Source: Bacteroidota bacterium (GTDB taxonomy: Bacteria > Bacteroidota > Bacteroidia > Bacteroidales > FEN-979). Taken from it: a DNA stretch of 64,000 nt. A program made the translations under genes and the position numbers. Position 1 is the stretch's first letter. Each line of letters begins with the position of its first letter. Shown piece after piece: positions 24,341 through 34,007 of the stretch. The notes under the pieces are model-generated. The model saw nothing but the letters and a program-made list of their open reading frames with translations. It did not search any database and was not told where the DNA came from. The stretch is from NCBI GenBank assembly GCA_026391355.1, contig JAPLDH010000008.1, forward strand, positions 62,001 to 126,000. Reading direction: 5' to 3'.

Positions 24341-25642
24341 TCACAGCCGTTGCCGGTAAAGTTCCCTGTTGTTTCCGCTCCCTGGGGTATGAAAGAGATA
24401 AAACAAATAACCTTTGAAAAACTTAAGCTTTTCAGGGAATAAATGTTCAAGGGTGAAAACATTTCTGACCTCTCCCGTATTCATGTCAATCCTGTAAACA
24501 TGAAGATACCCGTCATTGTTGAATGTTGTATAGACTTTTGAAGTGGACAGATCACTGAATATCTCTTTTGTCCAGCTACCCTCATTCATATTGCTGACCA
24601 TTATTTTCAGCTTATATGCATATGTTCCGGTCAGGTCATAATATTCGATGGTAGCATCAGTAGTGTTGAAAATGCAGATGAAATCCCCAAATCTGTATAA
24701 GGCTGTAGAAACAGGACGGTACAGGATCTTATGCACATAACTCCAATCGACAAAATCTTCTCTTCCGGTTGGTTGTGTTGGCTGATTGAGCAATGCATTA
24801 TCCCTGGCATTTCTTCTTAACATCTTCGATTTCAAGGAGTCTTGGATGGTTGACAGCATAGCCTGCTGATTTCCTTTCCGGGTAACCTTTATATAACTTA
24901 CCGTTTGGTTATTTTGCCCGGCTTTCTTGATAAATAAAGCATCATCCGTGGAAAGAACACAGTTCATCAATACTTCGCGAAACTTCTTTAATGAAACCGG
25001 GTAGAGGAGTTTCAATGCCCTTTTATCCCGGTAAACCTGGTAAGACGAATCAGGGGTAAGCAGATGGATATTCCCCAGACAATCCTTGAACAAGCTCCTG
25101 GGATGTTCAAGATCATCTGACCGGGCAAGCGTATCCCCAAGTATATTCATGCACAACATGATCGATTTTAATGTTCTTAGATCGGTAATAAGAATATAAA
25201 CCGAAGCAGAGTCTATCTCATAATCAAGAATATTAAAATAGTGCTGTTTATAGAAAGATTCATAACCTGATTTAGCGGTTACAACTATTTCGGGGAGCTG
25301 TTCTGTTTTCTGTTGTAGGAAAATGATCAGGGAATAAGATGTCTTGTCAAGGAGTACCTTCTTCGTTTCATATCCTATATGGCTTATGATCATTAAAAGT
25401 GGAAGTGTATCCATGTAAAATGAGAATTCGCCGTTATTACCGGCTACGGTACCCTTTATTGAGTGGTCGAATGTAATGTTTGCATCCGGGATACCGTGAT
25501 GGGAGATCTGATCCAGTACCTTTCCATAAAAAAAATGATAGTGCGTCTGTGAGATAGATGAGAAAAAGGAGCACATGAGTAACGTGAAGATCATCATGGA
25601 TCTTCCTTTAATTCCTTGCAGGGATAATATTGGTAGTCTCAT
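24341..25642 (-). CDS. Secreted carboxypeptidase-regulatory-like / propeller-like protein
   Basis: About 433 residues. The start at 25642 gives MRLPILSLQGIKGRSMMIFT, so the signal peptide runs through FSSISQ; the longer frame from 25765 has no signal at its start. After it comes a beta-sandwich of the CarboxypepD_reg type (YGKVLDQISHHGIPDANITF, GNNGEFSFYMD, LPEIVVTA). The rest has repeated beta-strands with short loops (RFGDFICIFNTTDATIEYYD), which look like a six-bladed propeller of the kind common in Bacteroidota. It lacks the TonB-dependent barrel normally joined to such N-terminal domains. Function unknown; probably periplasmic or surface exposed. Confidence 0.65.
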   Translation of the reverse strand: MRLPILSLQGIKGRSMMIFTLLMCSFFSSISQTHYHFFYGKVLDQISHHGIPDANITFDHSIKGTVAGNNGEFSFYMDTLPLLMIISHIGYETKKVLLDKTSYSLIIFLQQKTEQLPEIVVTAKSGYESFYKQHYFNILDYEIDSASVYILITDLRTLKSIMLCMNILGDTLARSDDLEHPRSLFKDCLGNIHLLTPDSSYQVYRDKRALKLLYPVSLKKFREVLMNCVLSTDDALFIKKAGQNNQTVSYIKVTRKGNQQAMLSTIQDSLKSKMLRRNARDNALLNQPTQPTGREDFVDWSYVHKILYRPVSTALYRFGDFICIFNTTDATIEYYDLTGTYAYKLKIMVSNMNEGSWTKEIFSDLSTSKVYTTFNNDGYLHVYRIDMNTGEVRNVFTLEHLFPEKLKFFKGYLFYLFHTPGSGNNRELYRQRL

Positions 25643-25842
25643 CTGTATTCGACCAGAATTTGATTGATTCAAAATTAATAAAATAGTATTAACCCAAAAG
25701 CAAGCCTTTTCCGGTTCTTCGGGCTCACCGGAATTTTTTGCCATGTTATCGATTGAATCTGACATTCAGCATATTTGTCAGTCATCCTGCTTTACTTGTG
25801 TAAAAAAATAATGTAATTTGGCCTTTCAATTACGACATTTTT

Positions 25843-26853
25843 ATGAAGATCAGGAATAAAATCATCCTTCATCTTGTTTACTGGTTCTACATGGTTAACC
25901 AGTTACTTTTCCCGTTTTACATTAGTAAGACGGATCAGTATTTTCTGGCAGATGTGAGCCTGAGCCTGGTGCTTAATGCGCTGACATTTTATGTTGTATA
26001 TTTTTCAATCCCGCTTTTGATAAAGAATTGGAAACTTGTTAAAACGATCATTGGAGGCATTTTAATTTTCAGCATACTTGTCGTGTTTAATTACGTTGCT
26101 GAATTGATTATATGGAAATATTTTATAAAACTTTCCAAGGAAAGCATTTCTTTGGATACTCTGTGGTTCTGGATCATCCGGATGACCATTGTTCCGACAA
26201 TTTATGCCATCCTGATCAAATTTGCAATCGACTGGTTTGATGCCCAGAAGATGAAAGCCGAATTGCAAAATCAAAAGCAGGTTAGTGAGCTTGCTTTGCT
26301 TCGTTCCCAGGTCAATCCTCACTTTTTCTTCAATACCCTGAATAACATTTATTCACTGGTTTATAAGAAATCGGAAGATGCACCGGCTGCAGTTATGAAG
26401 CTATCCTCAATCATGCGATATATGTTATATGATGCAAATACCGACAGTGTCCTGCTTGAAAAAGAGGTGGAATACCTGCAGAGCTTCATTGAATTACATA
26501 AACTCCGGTTAAAACAACAGGATTTTGTTGCTGTTACCATCACCGGGGATCTAAATGGAAAAACCATCACCCCTATGTTGCTGATACCATTTGTTGAAAA
26601 TGCCTTCAAGCACTGCAATAAAAATGTATCGGCCCCCGGGATCCTTATCGATTTGATAGCAGAACCCGCCCGTATCCTTTTCAGTGTCTTTAATTACCGG
26701 AAAAATAAGGTAGATGCAAGCAGTGAGATCGTAGGGGGAATCGGGTTGAATAATATCCGGAGAAGATTGGAATTGCTTTATCCCGGGAAACACTCCCTGG
26801 AAATTATCCAGGAAGAAGAATCATATAATGTCAAACTGATCATTGAAAATTAA
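25843..26853 (+). CDS. LytS-type sensor histidine kinase
   Basis: A 336-residue kinase of the His_kinase (PF06580) family. Four N-terminal transmembrane helices (about residues 10-30, 42-62, 70-95 and 112-135) are followed by LRSQVNPHFFFNTLNNIYSL with the phospho-acceptor His, and an ATPase domain with PFVENAFKH and GGIGLNNIRRRLELLYPG. There is no separate periplasmic sensor, so the membrane part itself is likely the sensor. The LytTR regulator gene starts at the very next base after its stop codon, a tight two-gene operon. Confidence 0.93.
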   Translation: MKIRNKIILHLVYWFYMVNQLLFPFYISKTDQYFLADVSLSLVLNALTFYVVYFSIPLLIKNWKLVKTIIGGILIFSILVVFNYVAELIIWKYFIKLSKESISLDTLWFWIIRMTIVPTIYAILIKFAIDWFDAQKMKAELQNQKQVSELALLRSQVNPHFFFNTLNNIYSLVYKKSEDAPAAVMKLSSIMRYMLYDANTDSVLLEKEVEYLQSFIELHKLRLKQQDFVAVTITGDLNGKTITPMLLIPFVENAFKHCNKNVSAPGILIDLIAEPARILFSVFNYRKNKVDASSEIVGGIGLNNIRRRLELLYPGKHSLEIIQEEESYNVKLIIEN

Positions 26854-27579
26854 ATGAAAATCAATTGTATTGCGATTGATGATGAGCCGCTGGCGCTCGA
26901 CATCATAAAGGATTATTGCGATAGAGTGCCTTTTCTGAACCTCATCAGAACATTTGATAATGCGATGGAATCCATTGAATTCATCCGGAATAACCAGATT
27001 GACCTGATCTTCCTGGATATTCAGATGGAAGAACTGACCGGGATCCAATTGTTAAATGCGCTGAAACACCGGCCCTACGTAATTTTCACAACGGCTTACG
27101 ACAACTATGCTATACAGGGATTCGATCTCGATGTAATGGATTATATGCTGAAACCCATTTCATTCGAAAGGTTTGTCAAAGGAGTTGATAAAGTTTACGA
27201 AAAGATGAAACTGGATATGCTGGCAAAAAGCGGAACGGGAACGGATGGTGGTATCGGTTCTTCCTTACCCTATTTTTTTGTAAAAACCGAGACCCGGATG
27301 GAAAAGGTCCGTTATGCCGATGTTCTTTATGTTGAAGGAATGGGAGATTACTGGAGGATCTTTACTACTTCAAAGAAAATTATGAGTTTGCTGAACTACA
27401 AGAAACTGGAAGAATTGCTGCCTTCATCCCAGTTCGTCAGGGTCCATAAATCCTTTATTGTTGCCCTGGATAAAATCGAGAGTATTGAGCGAAACAGGAT
27501 CAAAATTGCCGACCGCCTGATACCGATCAGCGAAACTTTCAAAAAAAGCTTTTTTGATCTGATTGAGAAACGACAATAG
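26854..27579 (+). CDS. LytTR-family response regulator
   Basis: A 241-residue regulator. The receiver starts CIAIDDEPLAL and carries the Asp in LIFLDIQMEEL and the Lys in YMLKPISFERF. The LytTR DNA-binding domain covers about residues 135-238, with YVEGMGDYWRIFT, the LEELLPSSQFVRVHKSFIV core and a final NRIKIADRLIPIS. Immediately downstream of the LytS-type kinase. Members bind direct repeats and regulate cell-envelope or surface genes; no site could be assigned here. Confidence 0.93.
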   Translation: MKINCIAIDDEPLALDIIKDYCDRVPFLNLIRTFDNAMESIEFIRNNQIDLIFLDIQMEELTGIQLLNALKHRPYVIFTTAYDNYAIQGFDLDVMDYMLKPISFERFVKGVDKVYEKMKLDMLAKSGTGTDGGIGSSLPYFFVKTETRMEKVRYADVLYVEGMGDYWRIFTTSKKIMSLLNYKKLEELLPSSQFVRVHKSFIVALDKIESIERNRIKIADRLIPISETFKKSFFDLIEKRQ

Positions 27580-27760
27580 CTGCAGGGTAATGCATGATGC
27601 GTCACGCCTCACGAATGTGACTTTGTGGCTTTTTCCAAAAGATTTTCTTCAATTTTGCAATTCCGCTCAACCTGGTCAATGCCATTTTAACGAGTCTGTT
27701 TTCCCCTCTGTTTTTAGAGATAACACTTAACTTTGTCAGGGAACAGAATAATTAAAATTT

Positions 27761-27811
27761 TTGTTTAGGTAATCAGAAAAGTTGTATTTTTGCATACCGA
27801 TCGTTCGGTAT
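27761..27811 (+). promoter_or_regulatory. tetR promoter with overlapping 18-bp operator
   Basis: TTG (27761-27763), a 21-bp spacer and TATTTTTG (27785-27792) form a Bacteroidota promoter. Directly after it, at the expected transcription start, is the dyad ATACCGA-TCGT-TCGGTAT (27794-27811). The TetR gene starts 7 bp later. The arrangement predicts autorepression. Confidence 0.7.
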
Positions 27812-27817
27812 TTTTGT

Positions 27818-28405
27818 ATGAAAGACACAAGGGAATATATTATTGACGAAGCGTATAAGCTTTTCCTGAACCACAGCTATGAAGCCGTTTCGATCAGTAT
27901 GATCAGCGATTCGATCGGTTTTACCAAGGGTGCTCTTTACCATCATTTCAGGAATAAGGAAGAACTATACCGCGCCGTGATTGACAAGCATTTCCCCATA
28001 ACCAGCCTCACCGTCGACGTGGATAATATCAGCATGGAGGAATATACCAGTTTATGTATCGACCATACCCATAAGATACTTAAGGCTATCTTCGGAAATG
28101 AGGAGACTTTCATTCCTGTCAATTACCTTTCTCTCATAGCTGATTGTTTCAGACATTACGAGGGATTTTCGGAAAATAAATCGCAAGTCATAGATAAAGC
28201 TGTCAAAGATGTGGAGATAATTCTAAGGAATGCGATCAAAAGGGGGGAAGTACGCAGCGACATCAATGTTAAGGTAGTCGCTCTTCAATACTTTTCCTTA
28301 AGTATCGGTCTGGCCGGAGATCTTATCAGGAACAGTTCCGTCGAATCTGCCATAAAATCATTGAAAGACCAGCTAAACCAGTTGTATTATCTTCTTAAGA
28401 AATAA
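27818..28405 (+). CDS. TetR/AcrR-family repressor of the efflux operon
   Basis: A 195-residue regulator. The N-terminal helix-turn-helix reads SYEAVSISMISDSIGFTKGALYHHFRNKEELY, with the canonical GALYHHF recognition helix; split here it is VSISMISDSIGFTKG and ALYHHFRNKEELY. The C-terminal part is an all-helical ligand domain. I start at the ATG at 27818, because the upstream frame contains the promoter and operator. A second, near-identical operator lies downstream in front of the RND genes (28423-28440), so the protein should repress both itself and the pump. Confidence 0.92.
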   Translation: MKDTREYIIDEAYKLFLNHSYEAVSISMISDSIGFTKGALYHHFRNKEELYRAVIDKHFPITSLTVDVDNISMEEYTSLCIDHTHKILKAIFGNEETFIPVNYLSLIADCFRHYEGFSENKSQVIDKAVKDVEIILRNAIKRGEVRSDINVKVVALQYFSLSIGLAGDLIRNSSVESAIKSLKDQLNQLYYLLKK

Positions 28406-28422
28406 TTTTTTTATGACAAAAC

Positions 28423-28440
28423 ATACCAATCGTTCAGTAT
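28423..28440 (+). promoter_or_regulatory. Second TetR-type operator, in front of the RND operon
   Basis: ATACCAA-TCGT-TCAGTAT matches the operator at 27794-27811 in 16 of 18 positions, with both changes in the two arms at symmetrical positions (G to A in each arm). The central TCGT spacer is the same. It lies 98 bp before the adaptor gene and 18 bp after tetR. Confidence 0.7.
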
Positions 28441-28453
28441 TATAACATAAAAT

Positions 28454-28504
28454 TATCCCGGGGATACAGTCTGCAGTTTGCTGTAAGGACCGGACCCGGG
28501 GTCC
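28454..28504. repeat. Twin 13-bp dyads with a shared CCCGGGG core
   Basis: TATCCCGGGGATA (28454-28466) and GGACCCGGGGTCC (28492-28504) are both perfect dyads around one central base, centred 38 bp apart in the leader of the efflux operon. In between lies CAGTCTG-CAGTTTG, a short heptamer repeat. Role unknown. Confidence 0.6.
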
Positions 28505-28537
28505 AAATAAAGTCAGGTACAAGATAAACACAGAAAT

Positions 28538-29569
28538 ATGAAAAAGTTGATCATTCCTGCGATGGCATTGTGTGTGCTAATCGCCTGCAACCCAAAAGAA
28601 AACCAGGACAGCCTTCCCGGAACGAAACCAATAACAGTGACGACCGTCTTGGTGAAAAAAGAAAAGGTAGTTACCGCTTTACGGTACAGTGGAACCATAG
28701 AGGCTTTTCAAAGCATACCCCTGACCTTTCATACACCCGGAACCGTGCAGGAAGTGCTGGTTGATGCCGGTGATATTGTACACAAAGGCCAGTTGCTTGC
28801 CACCCTTGATCAAACCGATGCAAAGAGCATGTATGAGATCACGCTTTCACAGTTCCAGCAAGCTAAGGACGCCTATGACAGACTGAAGACGGTCCACAAC
28901 CAGGGAAGCCTGACCGAGATCAAATGGGTCGAGATGGAATCCAAGCTTGAACAGGCTCAATCCTCACTTAACCTGGCGAAGAGCAACCTTGATAAATGCA
29001 ATCTGTATGCACCCCTGAACGGGATGGTAGGGCGCCGTAATATCGAACCGGGAATGTCTTCAATATCCATTGCTTCGGTTCCACTGGAACTGGTAGATAT
29101 AAGGCAGGTGTATGTAAAGATCTCTGTTCCCGAAAACGAAGTTGCTAAGATCCTCAAAGGAATGAAAGCAAGTTTCACTGTTTCTGCCCTGAATGGCAAG
29201 GAATTCAAAGGGGAGGTGGCCAATATCAGTCCGGTTGCTGACAGGATCTCCCGCACCTACGAAGCAAAGATCCTTGTGCCAAACCCTGAGCTTGCACTGA
29301 AACCGGGCATGGTCTGCGATATGAAAATGGAAACGGTCATGAAAAAAGAACTCGTCCTGGTACCTTACCAGAGTGTATCGAAAGACAGTGAAAATCATGC
29401 CTTTGTGTTTCTGGTTGATACTGAAGCAAAACGGGCAAGGAAGCAGGTTATTAAAACCGGGCAGTACCAGGATGCAGGCCTGGAAGTGATTTCGGGGCTG
29501 GAACCGGGACAGATCATCGTGAACGGGGGTAAAGAAAAATTGTCGGACAACAGTTTAATCGCCTGGTAA
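28538..29569 (+). CDS. RND efflux periplasmic adaptor (MFP) lipoprotein
   Basis: A 343-residue membrane-fusion protein. It starts with a lipoprotein signal (MKKLIIPAMALCVLIAC, lipid on the Cys at residue 17). The biotinyl-lipoyl-like halves are seen in VQEVLVDAGDIVHKGQLLATLD and NKCNLYAPLNGMVGRR-type sequence, with a helical hairpin between them (about residues 95-150). A barrel domain follows. It links the inner-membrane pump to the outer-membrane channel. It is the first gene of the TetR-controlled operon; the permease gene follows after 1 bp. Confidence 0.93.
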   Translation: MKKLIIPAMALCVLIACNPKENQDSLPGTKPITVTTVLVKKEKVVTALRYSGTIEAFQSIPLTFHTPGTVQEVLVDAGDIVHKGQLLATLDQTDAKSMYEITLSQFQQAKDAYDRLKTVHNQGSLTEIKWVEMESKLEQAQSSLNLAKSNLDKCNLYAPLNGMVGRRNIEPGMSSISIASVPLELVDIRQVYVKISVPENEVAKILKGMKASFTVSALNGKEFKGEVANISPVADRISRTYEAKILVPNPELALKPGMVCDMKMETVMKKELVLVPYQSVSKDSENHAFVFLVDTEAKRARKQVIKTGQYQDAGLEVISGLEPGQIIVNGGKEKLSDNSLIAW

Positions 29570-29570
29570 T

Positions 29571-32500
29571 ATGGAACGGAAGAATAAATTCAGTGTGATT
29601 GAAAAGATGATGCGCAACAACAATATTGTTGTAATTATTGCTGCGGCGATTATCATTGTGGGGATTGTTGCGCTGATCAAAATGCCCCGCAATGAGTTTC
29701 CCACATTCACCATTAGGCAGGGAGTCATCGTGGGAGTGTATCCCGGTGCAAGCTCGGGCGAAGTGGAAAAACAACTGACCACAGTTGTCGAAAATTACAT
29801 TTTCGGTTACCAGGAAGTGAAAAAGGCCAAAACCTATTCCTATTCCCGGGAAGGGATCATGTACATTTTCGTTGAATTGAACGATGACGTGAAGAATGCC
29901 GACCAGTTCTGGTCGAAATTAAAGCACGGGCTGGCCGAACTCAAGATGACCCTGCCTTCGGGAGTCTTTGCCCTGATTGCCAATACAGACTTTGGAGATA
30001 CCTCGGCTCTGCTCATCACGTTATCGTCCGATACCAGGAGCTACAAGGAACTTGAGGAGCAGCTGAAAAAACTCGAAACCGAGATCCGCAGGATCCCGGC
30101 CACCTCCAAAGTCAAACATTTCGGGCTCCAGAAAGAAAAGATTTTTGTTAACGTAAAACCCGAACTGCTTAACGAGTACAACATCAAATCGTTGTCGTTG
30201 CTTGGCTCGTACCAGGCCAACGGGATGGTGAGTTATGCCGGGAAACTGGATGACGGCAACACCATCATGCCGGTCCATTTTCCTCCTAATTTTGAATCGG
30301 AAAAAGACCTGGCCGAACAGATCGTTTACTCTGACCCCAACGGCAATGTGGTGAGACTTAAGAACATCGCCACCATTGAGCGGAAGTATGACAAACCCGA
30401 AAATTTTATCCGCCAGAACGGGAAAAAGACCATCCTGCTTTCGCTCGAAATGCAGCCAGGAAACAACATCGTGGAGTACGGCAAGGATGTGAACAAAGCC
30501 CTGGATAAGTTTAAGAAGCATTGTCCCGAAGGAATAGAAGTAGCCAAAATCTCGGAACTACCGAAATATGTGAGTGAATCGGTAAACAACTTTTTACGGG
30601 AATTTCTCATCGCCATCATAGCAGTGATCCTCGTTACGATGATCCTGCTTCCATTGCGCGTAGCATCCGTTGCCGGGATCACCGTCCCCATTTCGGTGAT
30701 GATCACCATGGCCATCCTCTACTTCGTTGGGATCGAACTGCATACTGTCTCTCTCGCATCCCTGATACTGGTGCTGGGGATGATCGTCGACAACTCCATC
30801 GTCGTCATCGATAATCATGTCACCAAAATAGACCAGGGCATATCGCCCTGGCATGCGGCCATTAAAAGTGCCACGGAACTTAGGGCGCCGATCATTGTCG
30901 CCACCCTGGCCATTTTAGCTTCGTACATCCCCCTTGGATTCATGGTGCCGGGAACAGCCGGTGAATTCATGAAGGACATTCCCTGTGTAGTGACCATTGC
31001 GCTGGTGGTTTCAATCCTGGTTGCCTTGTTTTTAGTCCCTTACCTGAATTTTGTATTCATTAAGAGGGGGCTGAAAAACAGGAAAAAACCGTGGAAAAAG
31101 TCTTTCCTGGACCTTTTGCAGAACTGGTTCGACCGTTCGCTCGACCATGCCTTCAAACATCCCGGGATGGTTGTGGGCACCGGGATTGTCGCGGTCATCC
31201 TGGCAATGGTCCTTTTTTCATTTACCACCCAGGAACTGTTCCCTCAAATGGAGCGCAACCAGTTTGTCGTGGAAGTTTACCTGCCTACCGGTTCTTCCCT
31301 CAAAGCCACACAGAAGGTGGTCGACAGTCTGGAATCCATCCTGATGAAAGACAAGAGAGTAACTACGGTCACCAGTTTCATAGGGACCAGTTCACCACGC
31401 TTCCATGCAGCCTATGCCCCCAATATGCCTGCTTCCAATTACGGGCAGTTGATGGTCAACACGAAATCAGACAAGGCAACACGGGCAATCCTGAACGATG
31501 ACATGCCGAAGTATTCCGACAATTTCATCAACGCATATGTGAAATGGAAGATCCTTGCCCTTTACCCCAGCAAGGCTCCCATTGAAATTCGGATCTGTTC
31601 CGATTCGGTGAAAGACATCTGCCTGGTTCAGGAAAAGGTGAACAAGATCCTCTCAAATACCCCCGGCCTCGCCTGGGTGCGCAACGACTGGGACCAGGGT
31701 CAGCAATACATCAGCGTTAACCTGGACCGGGACAAGGCAAACCGCATGGGTTACTTTAAAAGCCTGGTGGCGACTTCGGTGATGATAGGGCTGGACGGCA
31801 TCCCCCTGACCACCATTTGGGAGGACGATTACCCGGTGGATGTTGTGCTTACCCAGGAACAGTCGTCGGCCAACCTGCTGAAGACCGTCGAAGACCAGTA
31901 TATCACATCTCCCCTGAATTTTTCGACCATTCCCCTGAGGTCCATGGCGACTTTCACACCAGGCTGGTCGGAGGGCACCATTGCAAGGCGCAACGGGGTG
32001 CCCACATTGGTGACCCTGATCGACAACAAACCCAAGGCATCCGCTTCGGCCATTTTCAACAAGCTGAAGCCGCAAATTGACAAGCTGGAGTTGCCCGATG
32101 GCACATCCATTAATTACGGCGGAGAATACGAGGCCCAGAAGGAAGTTTTCGTGCCCATGGGAATAGCCCTGATGGTGAGCATCCTTTTGATCTTTTTCAT
32201 TTTACTGATCCAGTTTAAGAAAGCCAAGCTCGCACTCCTGATCATGAGCGGCATGCTGTTGACCCTGCCAGGTGCAGTCATTGGTTTACAACTGGTGGGT
32301 TATCCCTTCAGTGTGACTGCTTTTATCGGTATCACCAGTCTCTGCGGGATGGTTGTGAGAAACGGGATTATCCTGATCGATTATGCCCGGGAATTAAGGG
32401 AAAACCAAGGAATGACCACCAAAGAAGCAGCCATAGCAGCGGGGAAACGTCGTATGAGGCCCATCTTCCTCACCTCCGCGGCCGCCGCGGTGGGGGTCAT

Positions 32501-34007
32501 CCCAATGATTTTAAGCCGATCTCCCCTATGGGGACCTTTGGGTACGGTAATTTGTTTCGGGCTGTTGTTTTCCATGGTGCTGACCCTTTACATCATGCCG
32601 GTCCTTTACTCACTTTCATACAGCGATAAAGGAAAGAAGTTGCCATTCTGGACAATCCCTGGGAATGTGAAAATGATCCTGGTCGGCTTTCTGCTAATGG
32701 CTTCCTCACAGCTTAGTACAGGCCAGGCCCAGACCATTTCGCTGGATTCCTGTAAGCAGCTTGCCCTGCAAAACAACCGAAAGATCAAAGAAGCCGAATT
32801 GCAGTTGCGGGCATCCGGGCAGCAGAAAAAAGAAGTCTTTACCAACTTTTTTCCAAAAGTCAGTGTTACCGCCTTTGCAATGCGTTCGGCCGATTACCTG
32901 ATGAAACTCGAAACACCAACAATGAACCTGCCGGTATGGGACGGTAAAAACCCCGCCCAGCTTGTGAATCCAACTCAATTCGCATATTTCCCTGCACTCT
33001 CCATAGGCCTGCTTGATTATATGAACACTGCCGCCGTTACCGTGGTAATGCCGGTTTATACGGGGGGAAGGATCAGAAGAGGATACAAGCTTGCCAGGCT
33101 GGGAGAAGAGGTCAGTGGGATCCAGAAAGAAATGACACGTGATGAAGTCCTGGCCAGAACTGAAGAGCTATTCTGGACCCTGCAGTCGCTCAGCGAAAAA
33201 GAAAAAACCATACAAAGTTACCAGCACATGCTCGACTCCCTGTACCGTGATATAAGCAATTACAGCAATGCAGGCCTGGCGCAGAAGAACGATGTGCTGA
33301 AAGTCCGGCTGAAACAAAACGAACTGAAGACAACCATGCTGAAGCTGAAAAACGGAGTCAATCTCACCCGGAGGGCCTTATGCCATCAGATCGGGCTGGC
33401 TTACGACAGCATGCTGGTCTTCATCGCTCCTAAGGACCCGCAGTCTGCAGCAGTCGTTTTCCAGGACCCCGAACAACTGGTGAAAAACCGAAGCGAATAC
33501 CATTTGCTGAACAAAGCAGTCGAAGTAAAGCAAGTACAAAAGAAGTTGGCAGCAGGTGAATACATGCCTCAACTCTCAGTAGTAGGTGCAGGTTTTACCT
33601 ACGATGTCATGAACAAGACCACCAACAATGCAATGGGCATGGTAAGCCTGAGCATCCCCATCACCGACTGGTGGGCGGGAAGCCACAAGATCAAAAAGCA
33701 GCAAATCGAAGTCGAACAGGCCGAAAGTTCCCTTCAGGAGAACACAGAATTGCTGGTCCTTCAGATACGCCAGGCAGCCAATGAAGTAGAGGAAACCCAT
33801 TACCAGGTAAGCGTTTTGCAGGTATCCGTAGAGCAGGCCGAAGAGAATCTTCGCATAAGCCATGACAATTACAGGGCAGGGATCATCGGAATTTCAGATT
33901 TACTTGAAGCACAAGCTGTCGCTCAACAGGCACTGGATAACCTTACCGATGCCAAATGCCAGTTTCAAAGCAAATTAGCGAAATATAAACTCATTACCGG
34001 CGGTTAA
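29571..34007 (+). CDS. RND efflux permease fused to a TolC-type outer-membrane factor
   Basis: A 1478-residue ORF. Residues 1 to about 1025 form an RND (AcrB-like) permease with twelve helices; helix 4 carries GMIVDNSIVVIDNH, including the Asp of the proton relay. From about residue 1035 the sequence turns into a signal-peptide-like stretch (MILVGFLLMASS to GQAQ) and then a TolC-family protein (ISLDSCKQLALQNNRKI, later repeats of QAEENLRISHDNYRAGII). Such permease-TolC fusions are known in Bacteroidota. The signal-like segment would have to act as a thirteenth helix or be cleaved. An in-frame ATG at 32673 could also start a separate TolC. Substrate class is not determinable. Confidence 0.92.
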   Translation: MERKNKFSVIEKMMRNNNIVVIIAAAIIIVGIVALIKMPRNEFPTFTIRQGVIVGVYPGASSGEVEKQLTTVVENYIFGYQEVKKAKTYSYSREGIMYIFVELNDDVKNADQFWSKLKHGLAELKMTLPSGVFALIANTDFGDTSALLITLSSDTRSYKELEEQLKKLETEIRRIPATSKVKHFGLQKEKIFVNVKPELLNEYNIKSLSLLGSYQANGMVSYAGKLDDGNTIMPVHFPPNFESEKDLAEQIVYSDPNGNVVRLKNIATIERKYDKPENFIRQNGKKTILLSLEMQPGNNIVEYGKDVNKALDKFKKHCPEGIEVAKISELPKYVSESVNNFLREFLIAIIAVILVTMILLPLRVASVAGITVPISVMITMAILYFVGIELHTVSLASLILVLGMIVDNSIVVIDNHVTKIDQGISPWHAAIKSATELRAPIIVATLAILASYIPLGFMVPGTAGEFMKDIPCVVTIALVVSILVALFLVPYLNFVFIKRGLKNRKKPWKKSFLDLLQNWFDRSLDHAFKHPGMVVGTGIVAVILAMVLFSFTTQELFPQMERNQFVVEVYLPTGSSLKATQKVVDSLESILMKDKRVTTVTSFIGTSSPRFHAAYAPNMPASNYGQLMVNTKSDKATRAILNDDMPKYSDNFINAYVKWKILALYPSKAPIEIRICSDSVKDICLVQEKVNKILSNTPGLAWVRNDWDQGQQYISVNLDRDKANRMGYFKSLVATSVMIGLDGIPLTTIWEDDYPVDVVLTQEQSSANLLKTVEDQYITSPLNFSTIPLRSMATFTPGWSEGTIARRNGVPTLVTLIDNKPKASASAIFNKLKPQIDKLELPDGTSINYGGEYEAQKEVFVPMGIALMVSILLIFFILLIQFKKAKLALLIMSGMLLTLPGAVIGLQLVGYPFSVTAFIGITSLCGMVVRNGIILIDYARELRENQGMTTKEAAIAAGKRRMRPIFLTSAAAAVGVIPMILSRSPLWGPLGTVICFGLLFSMVLTLYIMPVLYSLSYSDKGKKLPFWTIPGNVKMILVGFLLMASSQLSTGQAQTISLDSCKQLALQNNRKIKEAELQLRASGQQKKEVFTNFFPKVSVTAFAMRSADYLMKLETPTMNLPVWDGKNPAQLVNPTQFAYFPALSIGLLDYMNTAAVTVVMPVYTGGRIRRGYKLARLGEEVSGIQKEMTRDEVLARTEELFWTLQSLSEKEKTIQSYQHMLDSLYRDISNYSNAGLAQKNDVLKVRLKQNELKTTMLKLKNGVNLTRRALCHQIGLAYDSMLVFIAPKDPQSAAVVFQDPEQLVKNRSEYHLLNKAVEVKQVQKKLAAGEYMPQLSVVGAGFTYDVMNKTTNNAMGMVSLSIPITDWWAGSHKIKKQQIEVEQAESSLQENTELLVLQIRQAANEVEETHYQVSVLQVSVEQAEENLRISHDNYRAGIIGISDLLEAQAVAQQALDNLTDAKCQFQSKLAKYKLITGG

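Noticed and set aside
30021-30521. 166-residue minus-strand frame inside the RND gene
   Set aside because: Lies wholly within the RND permease and has no recognisable motif; long antisense frames are expected in this G+C-richer gene.
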